Shown one piece after another: positions 17,246 to 26,834 of a stretch of DNA of 64,000 bases (position 1 is its first letter; each line of letters starts with the position of its first letter). The stretch lies in contig NZ_CP054475.1 of assembly GCF_025345565.1 (NCBI RefSeq), forward strand, positions 949,501 to 1,013,500. Direction: 5' to 3'. The position numbers and the translations under genes were made by a program. The notes under the pieces were generated by a model that was given only the letters and a program-made list of their open reading frames with translations, ran no database searches and was not told the origin of the DNA. This DNA is from Thalassolituus hydrocarboniclasticus (GTDB lineage Bacteria; Pseudomonadota; Gammaproteobacteria; Pseudomonadales; Oceanobacteraceae).

Positions 17246-19063
17246 CTAAGGCGCAACGTTGACCGATTTAATGCAGTAATTGGCCGCATCCAGTGGTGGT
17301 AAAATATTGTCGGTTAAAAAATCGCGGAAATATTCAATTAACGGTACCGCGTAGGCCACATCGGATTCTTCGAAAGCCGCCGGATTAGCCGCGCGTACAT
17401 CGGCAAAGGTGTTATAGCCATCTTTACCCAGTGCGGTAAACGAGTTGGTAGCAACGGTGTAAGTCGCAGCCATATCAATATTGCTCCACACGCCTGTGGC
17501 ACGGTTGCGCACTTCGACATTGTGAATACCGGTTCCGGCCGCAGCCCCCAGAGTTACGTCATAGCGCAGGTTGGATGAATACGGGAAAGCACCGGTTGAA
17601 CCGGAAACACCCTGTGCATAATCCAGACCTTCGTTCAGCACTTTCACAATATCGGCACCGCTCATGTCAATGGTAACCACGGTATTGGAAAACGGCAGAA
17701 TGGTGTAAGCATCGGCTACGGTGAAATTACCGTTGGCCATTTCTGCACGTACACCGCCGGCATTCTGAATCGCAACATCAGCTTTCGGCAGATACTGCAT
17801 AAACGCATCCGCTACCACCTGTGCTGCGTAACTGCCCGATGGCGTGTCACCATGATTAAATGGCTGTGGAATGCGGGTAAACGGCATAGTGTTGGTCACT
17901 GTGCCCAGTGATGAATTTTTAAAGGTTTCAAGTTCGGTTTTATAAGGTGCAAGAATATCTTCGATACGGCTGTCCGGAGCTATTTCGCGTATGGTTTTCA
18001 GATTCTGAATCGCGGCTTTAATTTGTGTTTGCTGTTCTGCACTGGCATCCACCCAGGCATTGCTGTCATTTTTTACCTGATAAGGTGCGCCAACCAGTAA
18101 TTCTAAATTACCGTTGATGGTGGTAATTTCGCCCTGTTTATCAAAGGAAACATTCATACGGCCAAGGCCCTTGGCATATTCCCAGGCCTGGGCAATATAA
18201 ACCGGTTTACCGGCCGGGTTCATAATTACGGTCGGATAGGTACCGTGAACATCAATCCCCATACTGCTCAGTTCGCCGCTGGAATCGAGAACATCATGGG
18301 TATCGCCACCGATAATAATATCCACATCGGTAACATTGGCGGCGAGAATCTGGTCAAAGTCGTAACCCAGATGGCTCAGCACGATAATTTTATTCACGCC
18401 TTTCTGCTGCAGGCTGCTGACATGCTCTTTTACCGAGGCAATTTCTTCATCAAATTCAACGGCGTCGGTAACCAGTGATGATTCACGGGTTTTCTCAACT
18501 TTTAATACACCGAGAATAGCAACCAGTTCGCCATCCACTTCTTTAATCACGTACGGCTGAATGTCTGAACCGTACAACGGGCTGCTGCTGGTCGGGTGAA
18601 TATTACCGCTGATCACCGGGAATTCGGCCATCTCAATCAGCTCGGCCAGACGGTTTTCGCCTTCATCAAATTCGTGGTTGCCCAGTTCGTAGGCATCCAG
18701 ACCAATGGCATTGAAGACTTTAAAATCCACTTCGCCCTTAAACAGGCTGAAATACAGGGTGCCGTTTAATTCACCGCTGTTCAGTACCAGGGTATTGTCA
18801 TCACGGTATTCACCGATGGCGCTGGCGATACGGGCAAAGCCGCCCAGGTTAAGCCGTACATTTTCCGGCGCGCTGGTGCTGGTGTTGTAGTCCAGCTTCA
18901 GGTCGTAGGTCTGGCCTTCAAAGTAAGAATGGTGATCGTTGGTGTGCAGGATCGTCAGGTCGATGGCTTTGGCTGAGTCTTTATTGTCGTCATCCTGACA
19001 ACCGCTCAACAAGGTCACCAGACCCAGACTGCTGAGGGCAATAATACGGCTTAACGGTTTCAT
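17246..19063 (-). CDS. Surface 5'-nucleotidase / UDP-sugar hydrolase family lipoprotein
   Basis: About 605 residues from the ATG at 19063; an in-frame GTG four codons earlier is less likely. The signal peptide has the lipobox LLSGC. The N-terminal calcineurin-like domain shows the dimetal motifs ILHTNDHHSY, LGNHEFDEG, VLSHLGYDFD and IIGGDTHDVL. The C-terminal 5'-nucleotidase domain has IQNAGGVRAEM, YTILPFSNTVVTIDMSG and TNSFTALGKDGYNTF. It should hydrolyse extracellular nucleotides for phosphate and nucleoside uptake. A possible Pho box lies about 65 bases upstream. Neighbours are unrelated. Confidence 0.92.
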   Translation of the reverse strand: MKPLSRIIALSSLGLVTLLSGCQDDDNKDSAKAIDLTILHTNDHHSYFEGQTYDLKLDYNTSTSAPENVRLNLGGFARIASAIGEYRDDNTLVLNSGELNGTLYFSLFKGEVDFKVFNAIGLDAYELGNHEFDEGENRLAELIEMAEFPVISGNIHPTSSSPLYGSDIQPYVIKEVDGELVAILGVLKVEKTRESSLVTDAVEFDEEIASVKEHVSSLQQKGVNKIIVLSHLGYDFDQILAANVTDVDIIIGGDTHDVLDSSGELSSMGIDVHGTYPTVIMNPAGKPVYIAQAWEYAKGLGRMNVSFDKQGEITTINGNLELLVGAPYQVKNDSNAWVDASAEQQTQIKAAIQNLKTIREIAPDSRIEDILAPYKTELETFKNSSLGTVTNTMPFTRIPQPFNHGDTPSGSYAAQVVADAFMQYLPKADVAIQNAGGVRAEMANGNFTVADAYTILPFSNTVVTIDMSGADIVKVLNEGLDYAQGVSGSTGAFPYSSNLRYDVTLGAAAGTGIHNVEVRNRATGVWSNIDMAATYTVATNSFTALGKDGYNTFADVRAANPAAFEESDVAYAVPLIEYFRDFLTDNILPPLDAANYCIKSVNVAP

Positions 19064-19127
19064 GGCAGATCTCACGGGGTTACTGTTGGTTGATGTCTGT
19101 ACAGGCGTGAGAGGCTAAGGCTCTGGC

Positions 19128-19145
19128 ATGACGGTTTGGTGTCAG
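19128..19145 (-). promoter_or_regulatory. Possible Pho box upstream of the 5'-nucleotidase gene
   Basis: On the minus strand, CTGACAC and CCGTCAT are 11 bases apart, matching the PhoB direct-repeat pattern CTGTCAT-N4-CTGTCAT at 11 of 14 positions. Position and downstream product are consistent, but the match is partial and was made by eye. Confidence 0.35.
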
Positions 19146-19364
19146 TTTTATGATCTTGCTATGTATTTTGTCAGTTATTGTCAGGCTGGCCTTTGGCCAG
19201 TCGTGCTGGCAGAGCATGGCCGATCCGGCCAAAAACATGCCTATCGTTGCTTTTTTTCACCTGCTGCTGACCGCAGCATCAGGCTACTATCGTGCATGCC
19301 GTGTCTGGCCGGATAAGTACTGCCAGGTAGCACAATAATAACAATTCAAAACGCAGGCCCTCTC

Positions 19365-20486
19365 ATGATCCGATCTCTGCTGTTTTCCCTCGTGTTGCTG
19401 ACCGGCAGCGCGTATGCCGCACAATCCACCACCGGTTCCGCTGTATCTGCAGAGGCCCTGCACAAAAAAGCGATGAATCCGGCGCTGACCGAACATGAAC
19501 GCATTGATGCGATTAAGCAGCTGTATGGCAATACACTGGTTGATGGCAATATTCCGCCACGAACGGTTTGCGTCTGGGATATTCTGGGCCGCTCCGGGCC
19601 TATTTATGCGGCTGCACTGGATCAGCAGGCACGGATGCTGGATATGGGAGTGGTTATTAATATGGAGGCCTACACCAATGAAGGGGTGCTGGCCGATGAT
19701 CTGAAAGCCGGTCAGTGCGATGCTGCTTTATTTACCGGTATCCGCGCGCGTTTATTTAATAAATTTACCGGCACCATTGATGCCATTGGTGCGATTCCGT
19801 CATCCAGGCATATGAATATGCTGATGAAAGTACTGGTCAATCCGAAAAATGCACCGCGTATGGAAGAAGGCCAGTTTGTGGTGATGGGTTTTGCCCCTAT
19901 GGGTGCGGCTTATATTTTCGTCAACGATAAGCAGATCAGCACGCTGGCGAAAGCGGCAGGCAAGCGCGTGGCGGTGATGGATTACGATCTGGTGCAGGCG
20001 GAAATGATTCTGCAGCTGGGTGCCAATCCGGTGCCGACCAGCGTAGTCAGTGCCGGCAGTAAGTTTAATAACCGCGCTGTGGATGTATTGCCGGCGCCTT
20101 TGGTGGCCTACAACATTATGGAGTTGTACCGCGGTATCGGCGATAAAGGCGGCATTGTGAATTATCCGTTCTCGCAGTTAACGCTGCAGTTAATTGGCCG
20201 TAAAGATAAATTCCCGACTGAAATTGCCCAGCTGGTGCGTGAGAATTTTTACAGCCGCTTTGCCGCTATTGAAAAAGAAGTAGAACGTCAGACCGGTGAT
20301 GTGCCGGATAATCTGTGGATTGATATTTCAGCGGAAGACAAAGCCGAATACCAGCTGATGATGCAGCAGGCGCGGATTGCCCTGCGTGACCGTGATTATT
20401 ACGACGGTGATATGCTGACGCTGCAGCGTAAAATCCGCTGTAAATTTGAGCCTTCGCATTCGGAATGTGCGCAGCCGGTCGAGTAG
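19365..20486 (+). CDS. AdeT1/2-like periplasmic solute-binding protein
   Basis: 373 residues with a cleavable signal peptide (MIRSLLFSLVLLTGSAYAAQ). The body resembles the putative solute-binding family that includes Acinetobacter AdeT: TVCVWDILGRSGPIYAAALDQ, ADDLKAGQCDAALFTGIRAR and MGFAPMGAAYIFVNDKQIS. The overall shape suggests a TRAP-like periplasmic binding fold. No membrane components are adjacent, as is usual for this family. AdeT proteins have been called efflux components on thin evidence; a binding or signalling role is equally plausible. It is divergent from the nucleotidase. Confidence 0.8.
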   Translation: MIRSLLFSLVLLTGSAYAAQSTTGSAVSAEALHKKAMNPALTEHERIDAIKQLYGNTLVDGNIPPRTVCVWDILGRSGPIYAAALDQQARMLDMGVVINMEAYTNEGVLADDLKAGQCDAALFTGIRARLFNKFTGTIDAIGAIPSSRHMNMLMKVLVNPKNAPRMEEGQFVVMGFAPMGAAYIFVNDKQISTLAKAAGKRVAVMDYDLVQAEMILQLGANPVPTSVVSAGSKFNNRAVDVLPAPLVAYNIMELYRGIGDKGGIVNYPFSQLTLQLIGRKDKFPTEIAQLVRENFYSRFAAIEKEVERQTGDVPDNLWIDISAEDKAEYQLMMQQARIALRDRDYYDGDMLTLQRKIRCKFEPSHSECAQPVE

Positions 20487-20532
20487 TTTCTGCTGCCCGG
20501 AGGCTGCCTGAATCCGGGTAGTCTCTGGTTGT

Positions 20533-21120
20533 TCAGGGGTAAAAAGACGCTTGCTTACGGGCAAACAGATGGCAGCTCAGTGCTGACTGACCGGACAGTG
20601 TTTTTTCTGTGCGGATTTCATCCTCCTCAATACTGAATCCAGTGAGCAGTGCGCGCAGCTCCGCAGGGCGGCTGTGCCACATATCGATACCAAATCCGGA
20701 CATAAATCTTACGCCATTAGCATGGCAGAATTCAGCCAGATATAAGCAGCCTCCCGGTTTAAGCCACTGCCAGAGTTGCCGGATCAGCGTGCTGCGCTCC
20801 TGTTGGCAGGGGATGCAGGTTAAAACGGCACAGGCCAGAATGGCATCGAAGTGATCCGCCGGAAATTGAGCCAGTGGATCATCACTGTGTAACAGCTGCA
20901 GCTGTGGGAATTCCTCCCTGCCACGGCTGATCATTGCTGCGGATGCATCCACACCATAAAGATTGCGATAACCCGCCCGCTGCAGCTGTTCGGTAATACG
21001 GCCATAGCCACACCCCATATCGAGAATGCGCGCAGAATCCGCCAGCCCCTGCGAGAAACGTGGCAGATCAATGGCTAAACTGAAATCAATTGTTGGGGCT
21101 ACGTCCTGCCAGAGGTCCAT
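20533..21120 (-). CDS. Class I SAM-dependent methyltransferase
   Basis: 195 residues with the Rossmann-fold SAM site: ARILDMGCGYGRITEQL (motif I), LYGVDASAAMI (motif II acidic residue) and DHFDAILACAVLTCIP (motif IV region). AGGAAATACTG precedes the ATG. The substrate is not predictable; it resembles small-molecule methyltransferases of the type 11/25 group. It converges on the AdeT-like gene. Confidence 0.88.
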   Translation of the reverse strand: MDLWQDVAPTIDFSLAIDLPRFSQGLADSARILDMGCGYGRITEQLQRAGYRNLYGVDASAAMISRGREEFPQLQLLHSDDPLAQFPADHFDAILACAVLTCIPCQQERSTLIRQLWQWLKPGGCLYLAEFCHANGVRFMSGFGIDMWHSRPAELRALLTGFSIEEDEIRTEKTLSGQSALSCHLFARKQASFYP

Positions 21121-21248
21121 CAGTATTTCCTGTGTATGTATTTGTGTTCGTATCGCTGTGTTTGTCTGTAGCGCCAGTTTGCGGCCTATGCGCCTGTCTG
21201 TTCATCTGCTAAGGTCGCGCCTTAAGTACGAACCCGGAAGAGAAAATC

Positions 21249-21638
21249 ATGACCGATACCCCGCCTGCTACTCCATCTGCACCACGTAAAACCGACCATC
21301 TGCAGGGTGTTACGCTGGAAAATCTGCTTAATCAGCTGGTGGATCAGTACGGCTGGGCAACGCTCAGCGATCTGGTGCGTATCAACTGTTTCCGCTCCAC
21401 CCCCAGCATCCGCTCCAGTCTTACCTTTCTGCGCCGCACCCCCTGGGCCAGAGCACAGGTGGAGGCGGTGTTTATCGGTTTTAAAGATGGTCTTGAGGTC
21501 GAAGCCATTCGCGGGCGGCTCAAAACCATGGCAGCCGGTGATGGCTTAAGCAAAGCGGCGCAGAAGCAAAAAAGCGCCGCCGCCAAACCCCGTAAACCCG
21601 GAGCTCCGGACCCCTGGAAAAAAGCCCGCGGCGAATAA
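21249..21638 (+). CDS. VF530 family DNA-binding protein
   Basis: 129 residues. The VF530 core spans about residues 17-85: LQGVTLENLLNQLVDQYGW, then LVRINCFRSTPSIRSSLTFLRRTPWAR, followed by VEAVFIGFK. Members are small proteins proposed to bind DNA; no cellular role is established. The C-terminal extension is basic and disordered (KQKSAAAKPRKPGAPDPWKK), which fits nucleic-acid binding. AGAGAAAATC precedes the ATG. It converges on the ABC exporter operon. Confidence 0.88.
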   Translation: MTDTPPATPSAPRKTDHLQGVTLENLLNQLVDQYGWATLSDLVRINCFRSTPSIRSSLTFLRRTPWARAQVEAVFIGFKDGLEVEAIRGRLKTMAAGDGLSKAAQKQKSAAAKPRKPGAPDPWKKARGE

Positions 21639-21658
21639 ATCCGGTTGGGCTGAACGCA

Positions 21659-22783
21659 TCAGCCCATACTGACAATGGCTTTGCGGAAGCGTGCCAGTGC
21701 CACGCTGAAAAAGACCGCACCAATGGCCAGTAATATCAGCAGTAATGGCCACACACTCTCAATGCCCGCCCCGCGATAGAGAATATCCTGCGCCAGTGCC
21801 ACAAAATGAGTGGAAGGCGACAGCTGCATAATCCAGCGCAGCGCATCCGGCATACTTTCCTGCGGTGTCGTACCGCCCGACAGCAGATACATAATCACCA
21901 CCACCGGAATAATCAGCAGGCCGAACTGTGCCATGGAGCGGGTGAGGGTGCCGAGCATAATGCCCAGTGATGTTACCGAAAACAGGTACAGCGCCGAGGC
22001 CAGGGCAAATAAAGTCACCGAGCCATGAATGGGCACCGCCAAAAGCTTATTCACAACCAGCCAGAGTGACAGCAGGGTCGCGATTAAAATCACCAGGCCA
22101 TTGGCCCAGATTTTGGCCAGCATAATTTCTGCCGGAGTGACCGGCATCACCAGCAAATGTTCGATGGTGCCGTGTTCGCGTTCACGGATCAGGGCTGCAC
22201 CGGTAAGAATAATACCGAGCATGGTCACACTGTTAATCACCTGCATTACCGAGTTAAACCAGGCTGAGCTGGAATTCGGGTTAAACAGCTTACGCACGCT
22301 GATTTTAACCGGCAGCTGGTCGGCAAAGTTCAGCGTCGGAGCCAAAGCATGAATGGCCTCGGCGAGAATAATCTGCTGAATATACACGGCGCCGTTACCG
22401 GCCTGGGTCATGGCGGAAGCATCCACATTTAACTGTACTTCAGGCTGTTTACCCTGCAGCAGATCACGCTCAAAATCCGGTGGAAACACCAGCACAAAGA
22501 CAAATTCGCCATTTTCCAGCACTTCGTTCATACGGGAGGCTGCAATGCGCACCGCAGGCTGAAATTCCGGTGCCAGCAGGCTGGCAGTAATTTGCCGCGA
22601 TAACGCAGAGTTATCATCATCAACCACCGCGACCGAGGCGTTTTTAACCTCAAAATTGACCCCGGTTGCCACGGTATAAACCGCCACCGAAAAAATATAA
22701 ATAATCAGCAGCAACAGTACCGGGTCGGCTTTCAGGCTGAATAACTCTTTGATGCCCAGCTGAGCGATATTTTTTACACGCAT
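21659..22783 (-). CDS. ABC-2 type permease (YhhJ-like)
   Basis: 374-residue permease of the ABC-2 exporter superfamily. An N-terminal membrane helix (about residues 22-45) is followed by an extracytoplasmic domain, then five membrane segments from about residue 170 on. SAWFNSVMQVINSVTMLGIILTGAALIREREHGTIEHLLVMPV, read in shorter pieces, contains the conserved REREHGTIEHLLVMPVTP cytoplasmic motif. Its gene starts three bases after the stop of the fused ATPase-permease gene. By gene order it corresponds to YhhJ of the E. coli yhiI-rbbA-yhhJ cluster. It probably pairs with the permease half of that protein. Confidence 0.88.
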   Translation of the reverse strand: MRVKNIAQLGIKELFSLKADPVLLLLIIYIFSVAVYTVATGVNFEVKNASVAVVDDDNSALSRQITASLLAPEFQPAVRIAASRMNEVLENGEFVFVLVFPPDFERDLLQGKQPEVQLNVDASAMTQAGNGAVYIQQIILAEAIHALAPTLNFADQLPVKISVRKLFNPNSSSAWFNSVMQVINSVTMLGIILTGAALIREREHGTIEHLLVMPVTPAEIMLAKIWANGLVILIATLLSLWLVVNKLLAVPIHGSVTLFALASALYLFSVTSLGIMLGTLTRSMAQFGLLIIPVVVIMYLLSGGTTPQESMPDALRWIMQLSPSTHFVALAQDILYRGAGIESVWPLLLILLAIGAVFFSVALARFRKAIVSMG

Positions 22784-22785
22784 AA

Positions 22786-25575
22786 TTAACGCTCCTGTTT
22801 ATTCAGGCCGAGCCAGGCCAGCAGGGTAAAGAGCAGCACAAAGCCAGCCAGTGCCAGATGGTTATGCCACAGCTGGGAGAAGGTCAGGGCTTTGGTAAAG
22901 CTGCCCATGCTGATCTGCTGAAACCAGGCCGACGGGAAACCCAGCCCCAGCCATTGGCTGGCACCGGTTAATGACGATACCGGGGTTAATAAACCGGAGA
23001 AATTCACCGCCGGTAAAATGCTGAGTACCGCGGCGGCAAATAAGGCGGCAACCTGAGTACGGGTAAAAGATGAAATCACCATACCGAAACCTGTGGTCGC
23101 CCACACATACAGCAATGCGCCACTGCTTAGTGTCAACAGTGAACCGCGCACTGGCACCTGAAACAGCAGCACGGCCATTAACAGCAGGGTGATATAGCTT
23201 AAAAAGGCAATGGCAATATAAGGCGCCTGTTTGCCAAGCAAAAACTCCAGCCGGGTGACCGGGGTAGAACGGAAATTGGCAATAGAGCCGGTTTCTTTTT
23301 CCCGCACAATACCCAGTGCAGTCATCATCGCCGGAATCAGCGCCAGCATCAGCATGACCACGCCGGGCACAATGGCAAATACACTTTTAAAGGACTGGTT
23401 AAAGTGAAAGCGGGTGCTGACCGACATCGGTAAACTGAGCCCGGATGCCTGCGGACTGGCGGCGGCCATCGCCTGTAATTCCTGCAGCATCAGGCCGTCA
23501 ATATAACCGGCGCTGGTTTCCGCTTTAAAGGGCATGGCGCCGTCAATCAATACACCAATTTCCGGCTGCCAGCCGAGTAATAAATGGCGGCCAAAATCCG
23601 GCGGGATTTCAACCAGCATGCTCAGTTTGCCACTGCGCAATTGCTGCATACCATCAGCAAAATCCAGTGGTGCGGGTTGCTCGTCGAAATAACGCGAACC
23701 GGATAGTCCTTCGAGCAGCATACGGCTTTCCCGTGACTGGTCCTGATCGATGACCGCGTATTTTAAATTATCGACATCAAAAGAAATGCCATAACCAAAG
23801 GTCAGCATCAGTAACAGCGGGCCGAATAAGGCAAACAGCAGGCGGATAGGATCGCGCTGAATTTCCAGCGTTTCACGCCAGGCATAGGCCCACCAACGGC
23901 GCAGACTGAAGGCCTGGCGTACAGGCTTCTGGCACATGTCCTGTTCGGGAATATCCGGATTCCCCGCCAGTGTCTCCACTGAAACGTCACTGTTAGCCGG
24001 GCTGTCTGTCAGGCCTGCGGCTTCGCGCAGGTAATCAACAAAGGCAATTTCCAGTGACGCACTGCCACGCTGTTGCGCCAGTTCGGCGGGTTCTCCCACC
24101 GCCAGCACTTTGCCTGCATGCATCAGTGAAATACGGTCGCAGCGCTCGGCTTCGTTCATAAAATGGGTGGAAATAAAGATGGTCACGCCCTGTTCACGCG
24201 ACAGGCGGATTAAATGACTCCAGAACTGATCACGCGCTACGGGGTCAACGCCGGAGGTTGGCTCATCCAGAATTAAAATATCCGGCTGATGCAATACCGC
24301 AACCGCCAGTTGCAGACGCTGGCGGATACCTAAAGGCAGACTTTCCGGCAGGCTGTTCTGTACTTCATTAAGGCCGAATTCTTCCAGTACATCGGCAATA
24401 CGCGCCGATCCCTGTTGCTCTTCCAGCGCATAGAGTTTGGCATGCAGTTCGAGGTTCTGGCGTACGCTGATTTCGCTGTACAGCGAAAAGCTCTGCGACA
24501 TATAGCCGACTTTTTTCCGCGTTTCCATATCGTTGGCCTGCGGCAGCTGACCGAATAAACGCGCTTCACCGGATGAGAAGGGTAAAAGCCCCGTCAGCAT
24601 TTTCATGGTAGTGGTTTTGCCACAGCCATTGGAACCTAAAAAGCCGAATATCTCGCCGCGCTGGATGCGGAAGGAAACATCATTCACTGCAATAAAATCG
24701 CCAAAACGCCGGGTTAAATGCCGTGCTTCAATCGCCGGCGGACCGTCGTGCTGCACCGCCGGGGGCACCACCACCTCATGATGACCGGCACGTTTTTCTT
24801 CCGGTAAAAGGGCAATAAAGGCTTTTTCCAGCGTATCGCAGCCGGTTTTATGCAGTAATTCCTGTGGTGTGCCGGTGGCAATAATCTGACCATCGTCCAT
24901 GGCGGCCAGCCAGTCAAACTGCTGCGCTTCTTCCATATAAGCGGTGGCGACCAGTACGCTCATCTGCGGCCGCTCACGGCGGATTTCCTGAATCAGCTGC
25001 CAGAATTGCATACGTGATAACGGATCAACGCCGGTAGTGGGCTCATCCAGTACCAATAAATCGGGGTCGTGAATTAATGCGCAGCACAGACCGAGTTTTT
25101 GCTTCATGCCGCCGGACAATTTGCCTGCCGGGCGTTCGAGAAAAGGTGCCAGACCGGTGGCTTGGGTTAAACGCTGAATACGGCGGTTACGCTCGGCTTT
25201 ATCCTGACCAAATAAATGTCCGAAAAAATCCAGGTTTTCCGCCACGCTTAACGTGGGGTAGAGGTTTTTGCCCAAACCCTGTGGCATATAGGCAATGCGT
25301 GGCAGGCTGGCATTGCGGTGGCGGCGGTTATTAATATCGCCCCCGAGTACCGTCAGCTGCCCCTGCTGCAATTGGCTGACGCCGGTAATTAATGACAGCA
25401 GTGTGGATTTACCCACGCCATCAGGGCCGATAAAACCCGCCATTACCCCGGCGGGAATATCAATATCCAGCGGTGCCAGCGCCTGGTTCTTACCATAAAG
25501 GTGTTTTAAGCCGCGTGCGCTGACAATGCTTTTGAACGCTTGCTGATCCATATCTGTATCCATACCTGTATTCAT
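22786..25575 (-). CDS. rbbA: Fused double-ATPase/permease ABC exporter (RbbA/YhiH-like)
   Basis: 929 residues: two nucleotide-binding domains, then an ABC-2 permease. Domain 1 (about 12-240) has GPDGVGKST, LSGGMKQKLGL and LLVLDEPTTGVDP. Domain 2 (about 280-510) has GFLGSNGCGKTTT, a degenerate signature (PLGIRQRLQLA) and ILILDEPTSGVDP. The permease (about 570-929) has REKETGSIANFRSTPVT. E. coli RbbA also associates with ribosomes, but export of a drug or small molecule with the adjacent membrane-fusion protein is the simpler reading. Several in-frame ATGs lie near the start; the longest is used, and 25551 is an alternative. Confidence 0.88.
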   Translation of the reverse strand: MNTGMDTDMDQQAFKSIVSARGLKHLYGKNQALAPLDIDIPAGVMAGFIGPDGVGKSTLLSLITGVSQLQQGQLTVLGGDINNRRHRNASLPRIAYMPQGLGKNLYPTLSVAENLDFFGHLFGQDKAERNRRIQRLTQATGLAPFLERPAGKLSGGMKQKLGLCCALIHDPDLLVLDEPTTGVDPLSRMQFWQLIQEIRRERPQMSVLVATAYMEEAQQFDWLAAMDDGQIIATGTPQELLHKTGCDTLEKAFIALLPEEKRAGHHEVVVPPAVQHDGPPAIEARHLTRRFGDFIAVNDVSFRIQRGEIFGFLGSNGCGKTTTMKMLTGLLPFSSGEARLFGQLPQANDMETRKKVGYMSQSFSLYSEISVRQNLELHAKLYALEEQQGSARIADVLEEFGLNEVQNSLPESLPLGIRQRLQLAVAVLHQPDILILDEPTSGVDPVARDQFWSHLIRLSREQGVTIFISTHFMNEAERCDRISLMHAGKVLAVGEPAELAQQRGSASLEIAFVDYLREAAGLTDSPANSDVSVETLAGNPDIPEQDMCQKPVRQAFSLRRWWAYAWRETLEIQRDPIRLLFALFGPLLLMLTFGYGISFDVDNLKYAVIDQDQSRESRMLLEGLSGSRYFDEQPAPLDFADGMQQLRSGKLSMLVEIPPDFGRHLLLGWQPEIGVLIDGAMPFKAETSAGYIDGLMLQELQAMAAASPQASGLSLPMSVSTRFHFNQSFKSVFAIVPGVVMLMLALIPAMMTALGIVREKETGSIANFRSTPVTRLEFLLGKQAPYIAIAFLSYITLLLMAVLLFQVPVRGSLLTLSSGALLYVWATTGFGMVISSFTRTQVAALFAAAVLSILPAVNFSGLLTPVSSLTGASQWLGLGFPSAWFQQISMGSFTKALTFSQLWHNHLALAGFVLLFTLLAWLGLNKQER

Positions 25576-25632
25576 AGGTCAGGGTCTGAAGCAGTCTTTG
25601 CTGTTACAGACGATTGTTGGCGGATATGAATA

Positions 25633-26607
25633 TCAGGGCAGTTGTACGGCCAGATTTTTCGGCCATTCCAGACTGCTGTCGGTACGCACATAGGCACTGC
25701 CGCGCACGCCGGTTTTTACTTTTTCTTCGTGCAGTTTCAGTAACTGCGGATCAATGCTGAGTTTTACCCGGAACATCAGGTTATTGCGCTCTTCGCTGGT
25801 TTCTACCGATTTCGGGGTAAATTGCGCATCACCGGCAATAAACGACACCCGCGCCGGCACCACATATTCCGGAATCGGGTCGAGTACCAGTCGTGCTTCG
25901 TCATTAATGCCCAGCTTTCCAACCTGAGTGGCCGGTAAAAAGATGGTCATATACACATCGGAAATATCCAGCAGGGTAATCACCCGGCCGCCAGCGGCCA
26001 GAACTTCGCCCGGTTGTGCCAATACATACTGCACACGGCCGTTACGCGGTGCGTAAATCTGTGTGTCGTCGAGCAGGCTCTGTAATTCCTGCAGACCGGC
26101 GCGTGCCGCTTCGATGCTGGCCTGGGTGCGTTTTTCGGTAGCCTGAGCCAGACGCAGGGCCGCGCTTGCTGATTCCTGCTGGGCTTCGGCCTGATCCAGT
26201 TTGTCCTGCGGGGCAACTTTTTGTTTAAACAGAGTCTGTGCGCGTTTTAATTCGGCGTTAGCCAGTTTTAACTGACTCTGGCGTTGGGCTACGGCAGCAG
26301 CGGCTTCCTCGGCGGCCAGTTCAGTCTGGGCAATCTGTGCTTCGGCTTCGCGCTTTTTCGCCAGCAGTTGCTGGTTATCCATGCGTACCAGCAAATCACC
26401 AGCGGCGACCAGCTGACCCTCACTGACCAGAACTTCGGCTACCCGGCCAGCGGTTTTGGTGGCCACTTCCACCTGTTCGGCTTCCAGCCGGCCGTTGGTT
26501 TCAACCACGCCTTCGGGCAGTGATGATGGGTTAAATAAAGTCCAGGCCAGTGTGCCGGCCGCAGCGAGAATAACGGCAGCGGCAGAGAGAATTTTTTTCG
26601 TTTCCAT
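25633..26607 (-). CDS. HlyD-family membrane-fusion protein (YhiI-like)
   Basis: 324-residue periplasmic adaptor anchored by one N-terminal helix (LSAAAVILAAAGTLAWTLF). The lipoyl half-motifs appear as VATKTAGRVAEVLVSEGQLVAAGD and APRNGRVQYVLAQPGEVLAAGG, on either side of an alpha-helical hairpin (about 75-185) rich in Ala, Gln and Glu. First gene of a three-gene exporter operon: adaptor, double ATPase-permease, permease. It would link the permeases to an outer-membrane channel encoded elsewhere. Confidence 0.9.
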   Translation of the reverse strand: METKKILSAAAVILAAAGTLAWTLFNPSSLPEGVVETNGRLEAEQVEVATKTAGRVAEVLVSEGQLVAAGDLLVRMDNQQLLAKKREAEAQIAQTELAAEEAAAAVAQRQSQLKLANAELKRAQTLFKQKVAPQDKLDQAEAQQESASAALRLAQATEKRTQASIEAARAGLQELQSLLDDTQIYAPRNGRVQYVLAQPGEVLAAGGRVITLLDISDVYMTIFLPATQVGKLGINDEARLVLDPIPEYVVPARVSFIAGDAQFTPKSVETSEERNNLMFRVKLSIDPQLLKLHEEKVKTGVRGSAYVRTDSSLEWPKNLAVQLP

Positions 26608-26834
26608 GGCACAAACTCCTTAAGACAGAAAAAGGGATAAAACAAACAGGGAGGCAGAATAAATGCTGTGCTGCCAAGGGTACTCAATCCGGGCCATAAG
26701 GCTATTGATATCAGGCAAATTTCAGCCAGCTGACAAAGTGGCCGTTATTTCATGTCCTGAGGCTGACCTCAGCGTTTATGCGCCCTGGAGCTGTTGTAGC
26801 GCAGGGTCGTTGCATTTTCAGGACAGAGTGTTAG

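Noticed and set aside
19128-19338. Short plus-strand ORFs before the AdeT-like gene
   Set aside because: They overlap the divergent promoter region and lack start signals or protein-like composition.
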